DNA from: Bacteroidales bacterium
Lineage (GTDB): Bacteria; Bacteroidota; Bacteroidia; Bacteroidales; Marinilabiliaceae
NCBI GenBank assembly: GCA_024401395.1
Contig: JAKSLD010000010.1
Location: 1-64,000, forward strand
Direction: 5' to 3'
DNA length: 64,000 bases
Every line of letters starts with the position of its first letter. Position 1 is the stretch's first letter. Of this stretch, positions 38,501-45,934 are shown piece by piece. The position numbers and the translations under genes were made by a program. Below the pieces are notes generated by a model that ran no database searches, was not told the DNA's origin, and saw nothing but the letters and a program-made list of their open reading frames with translations.

Positions 38501-41500
38501 ATTCAGTATAGCCTCACATCTGAGATGACATGTACTGAGGGTGTTGCTAATATTCTCCTCAATGGTTCTCAGCCTGGTTACTTCTATACTATTTCTGATA
38601 AGGATGGTAATGTAGTTGAAACTCAGACTGGTCTCGGTAGTGCTTTGACTTGGACAGTTCTTGGTACAGATACAGTATCTTACTCTTTGACTGTTACTAA
38701 TGGTGATGGTGCTTGTCCTGTACATTACGATCCAATCGATGTAGACTTTACTAAGTTCTCTACACCTACTGGTTCTCTCGATCTTCTCATCGTTGGTAAT
38801 AAGTGGTCTTCTGCTGATACAGCAACATTCTGCCACGAGTTGCCTGTTACATTCATCCCTACAATTCAGGGTATGTCTTCTGTAACAACCTACGAGTACA
38901 AGTTCGAGCAGTTCAATGCAGTAGATAGTACATATTCTGAGGTTGACGCTGACACAGTCTCTACAAATATCCTTTCTAAGGAATTTGACTTGGCTAAGTT
39001 CGCTCCAAATAACCTCTATAAGGTTACTCTCTCTATTAGCAATAATGAGTGTGGTCCTTATGAACTTGATCCATATTTGTTCAGACTCACTGCTGTAGAT
39101 ACTTTGGATGTTACTGATACTTTGAATATCTGTGATGCTGAGACTACAGTTTATAAGTCTAATATCTATAAGAGTGGTTATACATACTACTTCATGGCTA
39201 ATGATGATATCTCATCTCCACGTGAGGTCGCTCCACTCTTCACTAAGCAGGTTGATGCTGAGGGTTACATTACTCTTGATCTTGCTGAGGGTTCATATAG
39301 CGTATGGGCTTCAAATGATACTTATCGTAACTACGATTGCCTCACACAGATGTATGGCGCTATCAAGGTTAACAGAACTGTCATAGATAAGTTCTTGTTG
39401 ACTGCTGAGATGAGCTGTAACCATGGTGATGGTTCTCTCGTCCTCGATGGCTCTCAGTCTGGTTACCAGTATATCTTCACAACTGTTGATTTGGCTGATA
39501 CTACAGTGGTAGTCGATACAATCATCGGTACAGGCGATAAGCTTAAGTACTTTATCTCTGGTTCTGATAAGATGGAGTATAAGTTGACTGTCGTAACAAA
39601 TGACACAACTTGCTACTACGAGTATCCAACTCAGGTTGTCGACTTCAACTCATTCGTTGAGCCATTCGGTTCATTCGATATGTTCATCGAGGGTAAGAAG
39701 TGGGAGAAGAATGATACTATCGTACCTCAGATCTGTAGCAGCAGTAGCGTTTCTTTGATTGCTGATGTGAAGGGTATGGCTGATATCTCGACATTCTCTT
39801 ACGAGTTCTTCAAGCTTGTTGAGGTTGTTGATACTGTAACTTCTACAACTAAGATTGTAACAGATACAGCTGAATACGCTCATAGTACATCATCTGTAAA
39901 TATTGCTCCTCAATACTTCGGCAACTTTGATCAGAGTCAGATGTATCGAGTATTCTTGAAGGTATCTAATAACGAGTGTGGTCCTTACATGATTGATTCT
40001 CTCGATTTCAACATTAAGGGTTCTGCAGCATTGGCTAATAGATTTATGCCAGATCCAATGCACGCTCACAATGTTGATACTGTATCGTGCCTCGTTCCTA
40101 ACCACAGCCTCGAGCTCCATGGTGAGTATTGTGCTGATGAGTCGGGTGTCGGCCTATTCTTCAAGAATGCTGAGCCAGGCAATATCTATCGTCTCTTCCA
40201 GAGAACAACTGAGGTTGTTGACTCTGCTACAACTATAGAGCGTGTAGAGATGCTTGATATGCAGGAGATACCTGATTACTCATCATTTATCCCTGGTTAT
40301 GTTTCACAGCCTGTTGATACTCTCTGGTTCACTGGTTGGGGTGCTAACGCTGGCGATAATGCTTATGGTGCTACTGGTGATGTTGCAGGTACAAGTTACT
40401 TCGTATCGATCGAGGAGACTGATGGATGTATCATTAATACAGCGGACCTCGTTATCTATGAGAATCCATTGCCTATTGATACTGTGTCAACTTCTCCTAC
40501 ATATAATCAAGTTTACTATGCTCTCTTGAAGCAGGTAGAAGTTGGTGGCGAGATCGTTGAAGTACCTAACAGAGATGTAATGAGTACTGATTACGGTATC
40601 GTTGATGCAGGCTTTGTAATTCTCGAGAACCCAATAAGTGGTATGTTCTATGACTTGCGTCACGTAGATAGCCCACTTGGTCCGGATTACTTGGTAAGCC
40701 ATATCTTCTGTGACGATGCTTCACAGGAGAAGGGCTGGGTATCATTCGGTAAGGTAGGCAGCGGTGAAGAAGATATATCTCAGGGCTGGGGTTCTGGTAT
40801 CTACGAGGTAATCGCTACTAACCCATTGACTGGTTGTTCGGCTTCTGTTGGTTCTATTGAGTTCATTGATGAGGAGCTTGTTGCTTACAACGTTTACCTC
40901 TACTTGAACAAGAAGCACAACTCAACAAGTCAGGTTCTCTATCCTTCTTATGAGAAGTTCGGTAACCATAGATATATCGATTGGAGCCGCAAGGTTGATG
41001 TAGTTTGGTCTCCTGCTCTTGTTACTGATACTATTACTGGTGTTCAGTATATTGATCCTCAGGCTGAGGATTACGAGAAACGATCAGGTTACTCTATCTA
41101 CGAAAAGAATGCTAACATCCACTTCGAGATGGTACAGGCAATGAAGGATACTGTAACATTCCATGACGTAGATATCAATGAATATCAGTATGCTGATTTG
41201 GTAGAGTCGGATCCTAAGAATACATTCAAGCAGATTCAGACTCGTCTTGAGAAGTACTTCCTCTACCAGATAGAGGAGTTGACTGATACACTTACTGGTG
41301 AGACTACAATACTTAAGGATTCTGTATCTACTGGTGATATCTTGATTACTTATAAGAATGGTAAGGAGGATACTAGAACATATATCAATACTGCGGATGA
41401 GAATACTAAGCCAACAAATGATCTTGGTGCAGTAATCGAAACCTATAAGTACTGGCATACTGTTTTTGACACTATCCAAGTTCCTGATTATTCTAAGAAG

Positions 41501-42055
41501 TATGGTGATTATGGTTTCGATGCTGATTACGATGCTATTGAGACTCCAGAGCTTGCAATGGATTCTAAGAGCGGTCTCTTCAGATATACCAAGATGCCAA
41601 GCTTCTTCGGTAAGGTTGAACTGACATACCGTATCTATAATGATCTGTTGCCAACAGTTCGATTCTCGAATAACGCACAGATTGTTATCCTCTGCGGTAA
41701 TAATACTATCCCTGGTTCAGATGTTTCATTCCTCGTTCCTAATGCATTCTCTCCAAATGGTGATGGATTGAATGATGATTTCAAGATCCTATTGCCTCAT
41801 GGCTATGAAAACTCTCAGGTTATTCTTGAGGTATTCAACCGTTGGGGTACACGAGTCTACAAGTCAAGTGGAATCAGATATGGTATTGATTGTCCATACT
41901 GGGATGGTACTTCTACAACTTCGAATATGGTAACGGTAGGTGAAAAACTACCAAGCGGTACATATTACTACGTATTAACAATTAAAGTCAATAACCCAAG
42001 TACGGGAGAGACGCAAGATCTTGACCTTAAGGGCTTCATTGAGTTAAGGAGATAA
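26561..42055 (+). CDS. Giant T9SS-exported Ig-like repeat protein with gliding-motility C-terminal domain
   Basis: A 5,164-residue surface protein, by far the largest gene here. A signal peptide covers residues 1-27 (ending NNASAQT). From about residue 380 to 2,700 there are dozens of 75-90-residue Ig/PKD-like domains with the recurring order C-E-G, LTA, YTW, a T-rich strand, C, V-N-P-L-P. Later domains diverge, and two adjacent units of about 300 residues (from residues 3,884 and 4,184) are clear duplicates. The C-terminus (VPNAFSPNGDGLNDDFKI, then FNRWGTRVYKS, ending KGFIELRR) is the CHU_C/type B T9SS sorting domain. A likely role is adhesion or gliding at the cell surface. Its stop overlaps the ATG of the PorP/SprF-like gene. 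Confidence 0.93.
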   Translation: MKNNIKIFAIAALFALLGLLWPNNASAQTPYEIVEPVSKTYHIMEEGLSKQGFNNDVSRPISNLRGRTVYKVNSSDLSDLTEIECPSDFITVERDNLPENKKYGVSKVSLHPDALDMSYNGTTLVVDIAYSTTIVERYVFDVLIAPATVDLTGRTLDEEFQNYPLVVCENSAFSANIELTFDLISGPSQLGHTYDISYKWKYLLYDDSYGISSGYIDYPVSDPSKMSGLMSDFLQDPNVVDRFGQLSFISEFIPCIVYTNESGDEFDIPMYPSYYFHYDSEISVKKCVVNGNEIGVGSVVNVCQGSSISLTATFLKDGWNKDDLSVKLQRNHGTTALPDWQDIDGSEYDLTVTPSFTIVEENLNVVDKKNTTYEYRLVMTDLGHRSFMEDDGYAGSYCDSYFPFKVRVVETSSTAELTTTPDVICEATSFNVASTFSGTSGPAYTFFKRIDDQAETVADGYYNPDISVAGLTPGSHKFYLIADNEGCRAEFEKEFHIAESPKLDLQADPTCKGEDGSIVATINNIASQGSSDKYTYLLAEPYTSATGKGDSYTFELNGFKKPAATKVYSVKVTNETTHCYSDASVELIVYDAPNIKEVNGPTAQCAGTEVELSPVLSDAYMLNPASNVTFTWTITPKPSGTAIVKTTANLEKVKFTLEAGKTTYEVKVVAEDDRSCVTEDGQGGSKVVAVNPAPTFSIADVDGCSNGSTEVIITNTSSRTLTYTFVGKTPGAPAISGTTAESYTVSLPEVSTATDYTYEVTGEDASGCQSTEEFKITVNPLPKVSAVSDDYEICLGDEITLTATASNVDFEWVGNGLTGDKTKASAKATPTASGNQVYYVKVKDKTTSCENKSANVTVTVNALPKVTLAADKTTICEGLEVNLTATATSGVGNSGATYTYTWADPINKTNASNTEKFKITEDKTFSVTVKESGTDCTSAASNDVTVTMSKAPTISHNIDTYACEGTTDARTLTINVTNGVASTFSVTGASKISDASSTPSTSATFTLTPSAGTKWSTDVTYTITATSGDGCEILASEDDVLTVNPQPKISEAKSDKDSQCLGQNVKLSAEASTTTSGDKTLTYTWYEGSSVIGTGKSIDHTESSAGTHTYHVVVTDKKDCSTTSEDIVVEFYKMGEVTISASKTSICNGETVTLTANLSSGSISDYNILWSDGSTTESIDVKPTVSTNYTVTLSHKATKCETTDDIDITVNQLPKFTMALDEDQVCDGKKTEVTLTMTPTVASETVGAVDHYEYVSGGSSTDFVKQSDNVYKANKAWTANTTYVYKAVTAVGCESVTQSVTINVNPIPAAPVVSVSPAQICKGANDPVTLTVTNAESGVDYFWYSDAECTVALNDGKAANIFKPAVSSTSALSGNGVYYVKAVNHTTECDNETIGSATLIVNAIPAAELSVDNPEFCVGTATATITATMSDAATYTYEWKSVPAGYTATSKDILVSPDVTTTYTLVATNTSTTCKTEAASKTITVHQKPVFTVSFDKDVCSGEEATVTMTMSTSDNNISDYTITSGTPAFSKVSTGKYTATDTWTSDTEYTISATSDKTCESLPVKATLKVNAHPAAPEFTMTPAIICVSDATPSVVLEVVSPVATSTYEWFQGSTSLGYGTSYTITENPGVDTEYGVREISIATCTGDLATKTLKVNALPTVTITGDINPCAGESITLTAVPVASAGGTFAADAYTWYADDVVIVGETSKTLTVTPTKDTKYSVSVKESNAPAVCESAKFDVNVTIRHRPDFTISLSPAFVCENLETTVTMTMTEADGSPAIASYTLASGPSDFTEVSLGKYTATKTWSTNTDYAFTAVAANGCDLTVPVPVTLEVNAQPETPVLSFQGVTNNTICRGITGPITAEITNFKKGMKYTVTDGTNNIVKDHESSTFEIPVPSIATTYHITGVAGDNCYTEEGKATLSIAELPTVSISGSSSICEGTYTTLTANATAGAAGTLTYVWTAAGEDGDLGYDKDLMHSPTETTTYTVTVTEAGLVSCQAVDTYKVTVEKKPVIKVTSDKTDFCAGIDQTVELSASAEGSPAPVESYEWYDAMDVSQGTGSTLSISKTWAKGNYKFYAIATSSESNHCLSDKTDITINVNPIPTKPAATLSATEICFGNGSETVVATITEETLREKYIYTWYDKDGVELGTGASFELNVKNDVAGDVNFSVIATDANFTTNCQSLPYEFSVSVQALPLAPVILGSAEYCLNDASHETVISVDAPLATLSYEWYKVDGVNGDVKVADGTTFTSPAHLDETTTYYAVGVSALGCVSPASVAQTVTIINNPVLTSVDGAKVQVCPADPSQRDVTVTSANGENLIFEWSLDGTPVDAALVESTATSSTFHFSTPAQTGTFHAVVNAWIDNSGVKGCQADALEFDLVVKDFEELQFKINNIDYVEGKKFDLCQGTDANIVFSNLDGVSYRIKDKEGVVVVDSSADNCSFPITSDNEYTLVKYTGDCVSPAEQHFSIVAKKQVLFELSAPLSACLGTELSLGIVDVDLQGAASVDYQWYFNGVAISGATSETYFVASVANESAGTYSVTATNEFGCETTRSVSLDVHSIPTIVWDEEISTNILCLDGEERYLAIKPAEGNEAAITNSLWDINTLHFGSVNTEDKITVKAVSPDQVDGESLVVRVYAVDENGCQSLGIERTLTAVATPVITSVSDAEGNVDAFHLCAGNALTLTVNSTPATGNFVYHFTKDGADIDWATPTLTFDAITADMAGTYTVQIEDLTSGCSSTEFTFTIEFPVPEATLSIVPESKLVIANTEVVATVTPGFFKYEFFLGSDLQYEGTENVFKFNPAESATVVVNVYNEYGCFITLQEDIEVLPGVLPSEVVITPATYCSSERASGATISVATPQYGVTYILTRNEDNVEIGRLKVETDGQSIEWTGLQTVEATSVSLAEASNTYSVIGFHESLPDESVAMKNVVVLTEVFNEIVESATPTGTAQKCGDKFTLTNAIEGYLYQVYLDNAPIYDAPVVADASGVIVFPAEIDRIGVYEIRRTNPVNEFCGDQIVNVYTIEGYPTSKVTISADGNPQYAYYCKNEKSGVTLTTETSDAEILYNLYFKATPASASEIVKQIQGSGAALVLGNTADDDMKGDGQYFLGIDLDGCIQPLSTNFVNVAGYSAPDADKFTVNAPAYFCEGSTVAVSVTAEHENYYEYRLFREEPTYNDYTSYNVISGATAATDNFNVTEGGIYHILVVNTNLEKMGLDCANTQLPSFEIRTLITPQPIEAKFNKNDFCLESDGTASAVLTINALATDPFYTIYENDAVVSDKLSNELKDLRSPANGSLAIEIDLTEGEHTFTVKAYQSVDGVVCDEVVVATATVNVRPRPGKAGEVVAVVDNAERKAIDSCYGKDITVTNTREGYVYTLYAVGAASPFIDGGFAAEGVEPKSSALGNGGEIRFNNIAVDGDFYVTVNYADAVTSCADEFDPVTIAEDFIKMVVPEFTNPTMCQGSGATQVRLQSHQVNVVYKVYDVNGNLIMTSKTDAVEDGDALIFNRQFTSSTMLTVTAARLEVIDGEEVETCPVTLGQIQFTVNPLPKSFELTGRNIFCGDLSDIQLTLPESEADVEYVLYVFDENLQQMIEYTDKDGNLVKVMGRDDNGELMFPRTSSTDPRFLDPDLYTVIARNIITGCTSAMKNEVKVVKRGDINKDYVTLSGSFKSCNGKSEKIEIGVTKLEDNTDPFEGVTFYIYRSDNAEELANFEKGVTTDMLASIVEDQDKADDLIIRKYMGKKLPVALSVAGDYIVMASYDEFACPAFIDKFTYEVHNINTYQLTAAAICGGKIEYTLIGSQEGVDYKVFLSADGVETELFSAAGTGDPIVVELENNVTDPNAKAYAVAYQGSCDLLMDGEIAPATLSTPIITPLTITDTGLICQSGDDKSIVYAYDSYAYQPGITYHFMLEDSESSPVEKAAMVTRKADENGNIKADFPAGVYTVWASFDEYRPFDCLQKMDGVLDIKSVETIQYSLTSEMTCTEGVANILLNGSQPGYFYTISDKDGNVVETQTGLGSALTWTVLGTDTVSYSLTVTNGDGACPVHYDPIDVDFTKFSTPTGSLDLLIVGNKWSSADTATFCHELPVTFIPTIQGMSSVTTYEYKFEQFNAVDSTYSEVDADTVSTNILSKEFDLAKFAPNNLYKVTLSISNNECGPYELDPYLFRLTAVDTLDVTDTLNICDAETTVYKSNIYKSGYTYYFMANDDISSPREVAPLFTKQVDAEGYITLDLAEGSYSVWASNDTYRNYDCLTQMYGAIKVNRTVIDKFLLTAEMSCNHGDGSLVLDGSQSGYQYIFTTVDLADTTVVVDTIIGTGDKLKYFISGSDKMEYKLTVVTNDTTCYYEYPTQVVDFNSFVEPFGSFDMFIEGKKWEKNDTIVPQICSSSSVSLIADVKGMADISTFSYEFFKLVEVVDTVTSTTKIVTDTAEYAHSTSSVNIAPQYFGNFDQSQMYRVFLKVSNNECGPYMIDSLDFNIKGSAALANRFMPDPMHAHNVDTVSCLVPNHSLELHGEYCADESGVGLFFKNAEPGNIYRLFQRTTEVVDSATTIERVEMLDMQEIPDYSSFIPGYVSQPVDTLWFTGWGANAGDNAYGATGDVAGTSYFVSIEETDGCIINTADLVIYENPLPIDTVSTSPTYNQVYYALLKQVEVGGEIVEVPNRDVMSTDYGIVDAGFVILENPISGMFYDLRHVDSPLGPDYLVSHIFCDDASQEKGWVSFGKVGSGEEDISQGWGSGIYEVIATNPLTGCSASVGSIEFIDEELVAYNVYLYLNKKHNSTSQVLYPSYEKFGNHRYIDWSRKVDVVWSPALVTDTITGVQYIDPQAEDYEKRSGYSIYEKNANIHFEMVQAMKDTVTFHDVDINEYQYADLVESDPKNTFKQIQTRLEKYFLYQIEELTDTLTGETTILKDSVSTGDILITYKNGKEDTRTYINTADENTKPTNDLGAVIETYKYWHTVFDTIQVPDYSKKYGDYGFDADYDAIETPELAMDSKSGLFRYTKMPSFFGKVELTYRIYNDLLPTVRFSNNAQIVILCGNNTIPGSDVSFLVPNAFSPNGDGLNDDFKILLPHGYENSQVILEVFNRWGTRVYKSSGIRYGIDCPYWDGTSTTSNMVTVGEKLPSGTYYYVLTIKVNNPSTGETQDLDLKGFIELRR
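38210..40018 (+). repeat. Internal duplication in the giant protein (two units of about 300 residues)
   Basis: Unit 1 (38210-39109) and unit 2 (39110-about 40018) share an order of motifs: TDTxxIC, YTYYF or ITYHF, SVWAS or TVWAS, a Y-x-x-(F/Y)DCL box, LTxEMxC, GSQxGYxY, a W-rich G(N/K)KW box and SNNECGPY. DNA identity is low, so the duplication is old. Confidence 0.85.
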
Positions 42056-43086
42056 TGTGTATGAAGAGAAGTAGAGTTACCAAAGCAGTAAAAGTTATGA
42101 GAACAATGAATGCAATGAAGTTATATATCGTATTGGCCTTCATCTTGGGTGTATCTGCTATAGGATACGCTCAGGATCAGGCGGTCTACAATGAGTACAT
42201 CAAGACTCAAGGTATCTTGAATCCTGGTTATAATGGTGCTCGTGGTAACATGTCAGGCCTTATGGTATTCAGGTCTCAGTGGACAGGTTTTGAAGGTGCT
42301 CCTTACACCTTAGGTCTTAATTTCTCTTCTCCTTTGGAGAATTTCTCTCGAAAGTTGAAGAAGATTGGTGCTGGTGTTGTACTTCAAAACGATAGAGAGG
42401 GTCTTACTAACCATCTTGAGTTCTCAGTTGCTGGTTCGTATCGAGTATTGGATCAGAGAAAACTGAAACTTCAGTTGGGTCTCTCAATGGGTGTTAATAA
42501 TATGCAGATTAGAGGTACAGAAGCTCATCCGGTCGACTATGGAGATCCAATGTTCCTTGGTAATATCTCAAAGTTCGGCTTTAACTTTGGTTTCGGTGGT
42601 TTCCTCTGGTCGGAAAAGAACGATAACAACTTCTTTGTAGGTTTGGCTATTCCTAAGTTCTTCGCTACAAAGTACGATACTGACAAGCAGATGATACGTC
42701 ACACAGTATCTATGCGTGACCTTCATACATATCTTTATGGTGGTTATCTCTTTGAAATCAGTAATAATGGTACGTTGTTGCGTCCTACAGCTTTGTTCAG
42801 AATAGTACCTGGTGCTCCTATGGAAATTGATATCTCTGGATCTGTATTCTTGATGGATAAGCTTTGGGCTGGTCTCTCTTATCGTACAGTATCTGAGGTT
42901 GTCGTTTTTGCTGAGTATCAGATTACGAAGATGTTCTCAGTACATTATTCATTCGACTATTCTATATCGCCAATTCGTCAGTACGCTAAGTTCGGTTCTC
43001 ATGAACTTTCTGTCAAGTATGACTTCGTTGGTGGTAAGGGTAAATCGAAGCCAGGAACACGATCTAAGTCTATTAGATACTTCTAA
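42055..43086 (+). CDS. PorP/SprF-family T9SS outer membrane protein
   Basis: A 343-residue protein coupled to the giant gene through a TAATG overlap. The real start may be ATG 42115, where a compact signal peptide begins (MKLYIVLAFILGVSAIGYAQ). The mature part opens with the family signature DQAVYNEYIKTQGILNPGYNGARG and continues as a beta-barrel with alternating strands to the C-terminal LSVKYDF. PorP/SprF proteins each serve a partner that carries a type B sorting domain and attach it at the surface, and gene order here fits that pairing exactly. Confidence 0.93.
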   Translation: MCMKRSRVTKAVKVMRTMNAMKLYIVLAFILGVSAIGYAQDQAVYNEYIKTQGILNPGYNGARGNMSGLMVFRSQWTGFEGAPYTLGLNFSSPLENFSRKLKKIGAGVVLQNDREGLTNHLEFSVAGSYRVLDQRKLKLQLGLSMGVNNMQIRGTEAHPVDYGDPMFLGNISKFGFNFGFGGFLWSEKNDNNFFVGLAIPKFFATKYDTDKQMIRHTVSMRDLHTYLYGGYLFEISNNGTLLRPTALFRIVPGAPMEIDISGSVFLMDKLWAGLSYRTVSEVVVFAEYQITKMFSVHYSFDYSISPIRQYAKFGSHELSVKYDFVGGKGKSKPGTRSKSIRYF

Positions 43087-43171
43087 GGTTGATTTTTTAA
43101 CATAGCATTTGATATAACTTCTATCTTAAGAGACAATTATTCAACTCATTTTTGTAAAATTCTAGTAAAAT

Positions 43172-43204
43172 CTTGCTAGGATTAAGTTAAAAGTTGTATT
43201 TTTG
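43172..43204 (+). promoter_or_regulatory. Possible promoter of the PorE-like gene
   Basis: CTTG (43172-43175), a 21-bp spacer and TATTTTTG (43197-43204), in the 145-bp gap after the PorP/SprF-like gene. The rest of the gap shows nothing else. Confidence 0.5.
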
Positions 43205-43231
43205 TCTTTATAACTAGAGAAATTGTGTGAT

Positions 43232-45295
43232 ATGAAATATATATTTACACTTGTTTTTATTGCTTTTGCGTTCATTTTCAGTCCAGATGCCTCTGGACAG
43301 CGTAAGGAACTCAAGAAGGCACGTACTTCTTATGAGGATGGGGACTATTATATTGCTTCACAGAATTTCAAGGCTGCTGTTGATTTAGGTGCTGAACTTG
43401 GTCTTGATGATAAGTTGAAGTTGGGTCACTGTTATTATGAGTTGAACCAGATTTCACTTGTGTACGAGCTTTATAATCCTATTGAAAATGATTTGACAGG
43501 TGATTATATTTTCTATTATGCTTCTGCTATTCACAACCTGCCTTGGTATGAAGAGGCTATAAAGTGGTATCAGAAGGCTAAGTTGTCGCACGTTACTAGG
43601 ACAACTACTGAGATTAATCAGTTGATAGAATCTTGTAAATGGGCTGACAATAACAACCGTCAGAATATGAACTGGCTTGTTAACCCATGTTTCCCATTGG
43701 CTACTCAGGGTCAGTCTTTCGGCGTTCAGTACTACAATCAACAGCTTGTGTATTCATCTGCAGCTGATGAAGATTCAGATCAAAGAGACCAATTCGGTAA
43801 CCCATTCCTTAATCTCTATTGTATTGACATAGATGAAAAGGGTGATGTAAAGGATGGTACTCAACGAGTTTTTTCTGAAAATCTTCTCTCTCCATATCAC
43901 GTAGGCGCTATTTCGTTTACTCAGGATTTGAAGCACATGTACTATACAAAGACTGAGAACGAGGATGGTGAGAGTCATGTAAGAATCTTTGTTGCTGATT
44001 TTGATGGCAAGGATTGGGAGAATGACCGTTGCGTCTCATTCATTAAGGATGATGCGGACTATGCTCACCCTGCAGTTTCTCCTGACGGCAAGTATCTTTT
44101 CTTTGTATCTAACCGTTCGGGTGGTTTCGGCGGTAAGGATATCTGGTATGTAGAAATCCTTGGAAACAATAAGTATAGTGCGATTAAAAACTGCGGTAAG
44201 AATGTAAATACATTCGATGATGAAGTTTATCCTGTTATTAATCAAGATGGCAAGCTTTACTTCAGTAGCCGTGGTCATTATGGTTTTGGCGGTTTGGATA
44301 TTTTCTCTGCAGAGCTTGTTTCAGGGAAATGGCAGAATGTTCAGAATCTCGGTATTCCATTTAACTCGGTAAGTGATGACTTCTGTTATGTTCAGATGCC
44401 TAATCAGCCACTTAGAGGCTTCCTTTCGTCTAATCGTTATGACAAAGGTTTGGCTGACGTTATCTTTACTGTAATGGACCGTTCGTTGAAGCCAGAAGAG
44501 CCTAAGAAGGAAGAATCTGAGGAACTTCTCTTCTTCGATGATGATATGATGATGGCAGAGACTACTCCAGAACCAGTTGTTATCCCAGAACCAGAACCTG
44601 TTGTTCCTGAGCCAGAGCCTGTAATAATTGTTGAAGAAGTTAAGCCATATATTTTCAGCGCTGATGTTATCAGTACATACAACAACGAAAAGATAGGTGG
44701 CGCTACTGTAACGATTATTGATCAGACAACAGGTAAAAATATCGGCATGGGATCATCTGATTCAGAAGGCCACGTTATTATTACTGTTGATGGTAATGTG
44801 TTCAAGCAGAATCCTGATGTTGCTGTCTCAGTCAAGAAAGACGGTTATAATCCTAAGTCGTACGATTCGACATGTAAAGAGTTGGATCAGTTGGCTCGAG
44901 AGGGCTTGAGAATGACTCCAATATTCAACGATCAGGTACTTGATGATATTTCAGGTATGGAGATTGTTTATGGTAAGGATCTTGATGACAATGTTAAGAG
45001 AATGCTTGATAAGCTTGCTGCTTACCTGATTCAGAATCCTAATATTGTAGTTAAGGTTAATGCTCATACAGAGGCTAAGGGTAACAGATACGGTAACCTC
45101 TCGGTATCTCAGAATATGGCTGATAAGGCTGTTGAGTATATGGTTAGCAAGGGTGTTAACAAGGATCAGTTGATTCCACGTGGTTATGGTGAGAGATACC
45201 TTAAGAACCGTTGTCATCGTGGTGTATATTGTGACAAGTCTCAGCATGCTGAGAACCGCCGTATTGAGATTGTAGTTTGGAATGTAAGACACTAG
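43232..45295 (+). CDS. PorE-like OmpA-family protein (TPR, PD40, CRD, OmpA domains)
   Basis: A 687-residue exported protein; ATG 43232 opens the signal peptide MKYIFTLVFIAFAFIF. Domains in order: TPR helices (about 20-130), a WD40-like PD40 propeller (about 150-420; AHPAVSPDGKYLFFVSNRSG and YPVINQDGKLYFSSRG), a Pro-Glu linker (PEPEPVVPEPEP), a carboxypeptidase-regulatory-like domain (about 465-550) and an OmpA peptidoglycan-binding domain (about 570-687; GNLSVSQNMADKAVEYMVSK and ENRRIEI). This is the layout of PorE of Porphyromonas gingivalis, which ties the T9SS trans-envelope machinery to the cell wall. Confidence 0.9.
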   Translation: MKYIFTLVFIAFAFIFSPDASGQRKELKKARTSYEDGDYYIASQNFKAAVDLGAELGLDDKLKLGHCYYELNQISLVYELYNPIENDLTGDYIFYYASAIHNLPWYEEAIKWYQKAKLSHVTRTTTEINQLIESCKWADNNNRQNMNWLVNPCFPLATQGQSFGVQYYNQQLVYSSAADEDSDQRDQFGNPFLNLYCIDIDEKGDVKDGTQRVFSENLLSPYHVGAISFTQDLKHMYYTKTENEDGESHVRIFVADFDGKDWENDRCVSFIKDDADYAHPAVSPDGKYLFFVSNRSGGFGGKDIWYVEILGNNKYSAIKNCGKNVNTFDDEVYPVINQDGKLYFSSRGHYGFGGLDIFSAELVSGKWQNVQNLGIPFNSVSDDFCYVQMPNQPLRGFLSSNRYDKGLADVIFTVMDRSLKPEEPKKEESEELLFFDDDMMMAETTPEPVVIPEPEPVVPEPEPVIIVEEVKPYIFSADVISTYNNEKIGGATVTIIDQTTGKNIGMGSSDSEGHVIITVDGNVFKQNPDVAVSVKKDGYNPKSYDSTCKELDQLAREGLRMTPIFNDQVLDDISGMEIVYGKDLDDNVKRMLDKLAAYLIQNPNIVVKVNAHTEAKGNRYGNLSVSQNMADKAVEYMVSKGVNKDQLIPRGYGERYLKNRCHRGVYCDKSQHAENRRIEIVVWNVRH

Positions 45296-45311
45296 ATTAA
45301 GATATAGAAAA

Positions 45312-45926
45312 ATGAAGAATCTAATAGTCATACTTGTTTTAGCGCTGTTTTCGCTTACTGCGGGTGCTCAAGATAAACTTGCGCATCTAAGAACTGCTAA
45401 ACGTGTAATAACGATTGACCAGCCAACAGCTCCTTATTATTCGGTTCAGATATTGGCTCTCAAGAATCCTCCTTCGGATGCAGCATTCTTTGAGAAGTTG
45501 GATGAAGTGAAGGAGTATCCTGGTCAAGATGGATATATCCGCTATTGTGTTGGTAGTTTTGCGTCTTATTCCGAAGCTAACGCATATATTGAGACTGTTA
45601 AGTCGAAAGGTTATGATGAGGCTTTTGTGGTAAATACTCAGCGTTTCAAGCTACAGGTTAATTCAGGTACTAATGCTAAAGAGATTAATCCTAACAAAGA
45701 TTATGTGGTTCAATTGGCAGCGTTCCGTTACCCTGTTTATCTTACATTCTTCGAGAATGTCAAGGATGTGTATGAGTACAGATTGAATGACAAGATTTTC
45801 CGCTATACAACTGCTCCGGTTAAGGGTTCGCAAGTTCGTGAGCTTCTTTCTGAAATGAAGGGGTTGGGGTATAATAAGGCATTCATTGTGGAGTATGACA
45901 AGTATGCTCCATTCAGAATCGAGTAA
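45312..45926 (+). CDS. Exported protein with two SPOR-like repeats
   Basis: A 204-residue protein with a signal peptide (residues 1-19, ending SLTAGAQ). Two repeats (about 42-110 and 128-200) each show YSVQILALK or YVVQLAAFR, a central IRYCVGSF or FRYTTAPV strand and a final KxxGYxxAFVV. This is the pattern of SPOR domains, which bind denuded peptidoglycan glycan strands. It begins 16 nt after the PorE-like gene and probably works with it at the cell wall. Confidence 0.82.
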   Translation: MKNLIVILVLALFSLTAGAQDKLAHLRTAKRVITIDQPTAPYYSVQILALKNPPSDAAFFEKLDEVKEYPGQDGYIRYCVGSFASYSEANAYIETVKSKGYDEAFVVNTQRFKLQVNSGTNAKEINPNKDYVVQLAAFRYPVYLTFFENVKDVYEYRLNDKIFRYTTAPVKGSQVRELLSEMKGLGYNKAFIVEYDKYAPFRIE

Positions 45927-45934
45927 AGATTTAC

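Noticed and set aside
40254-40529. Short frames inside the giant gene such as this 91-residue one
   Set aside because: They arise from the biased codon use of the 15.5-kb gene; the main frame is unbroken and protein-like throughout.
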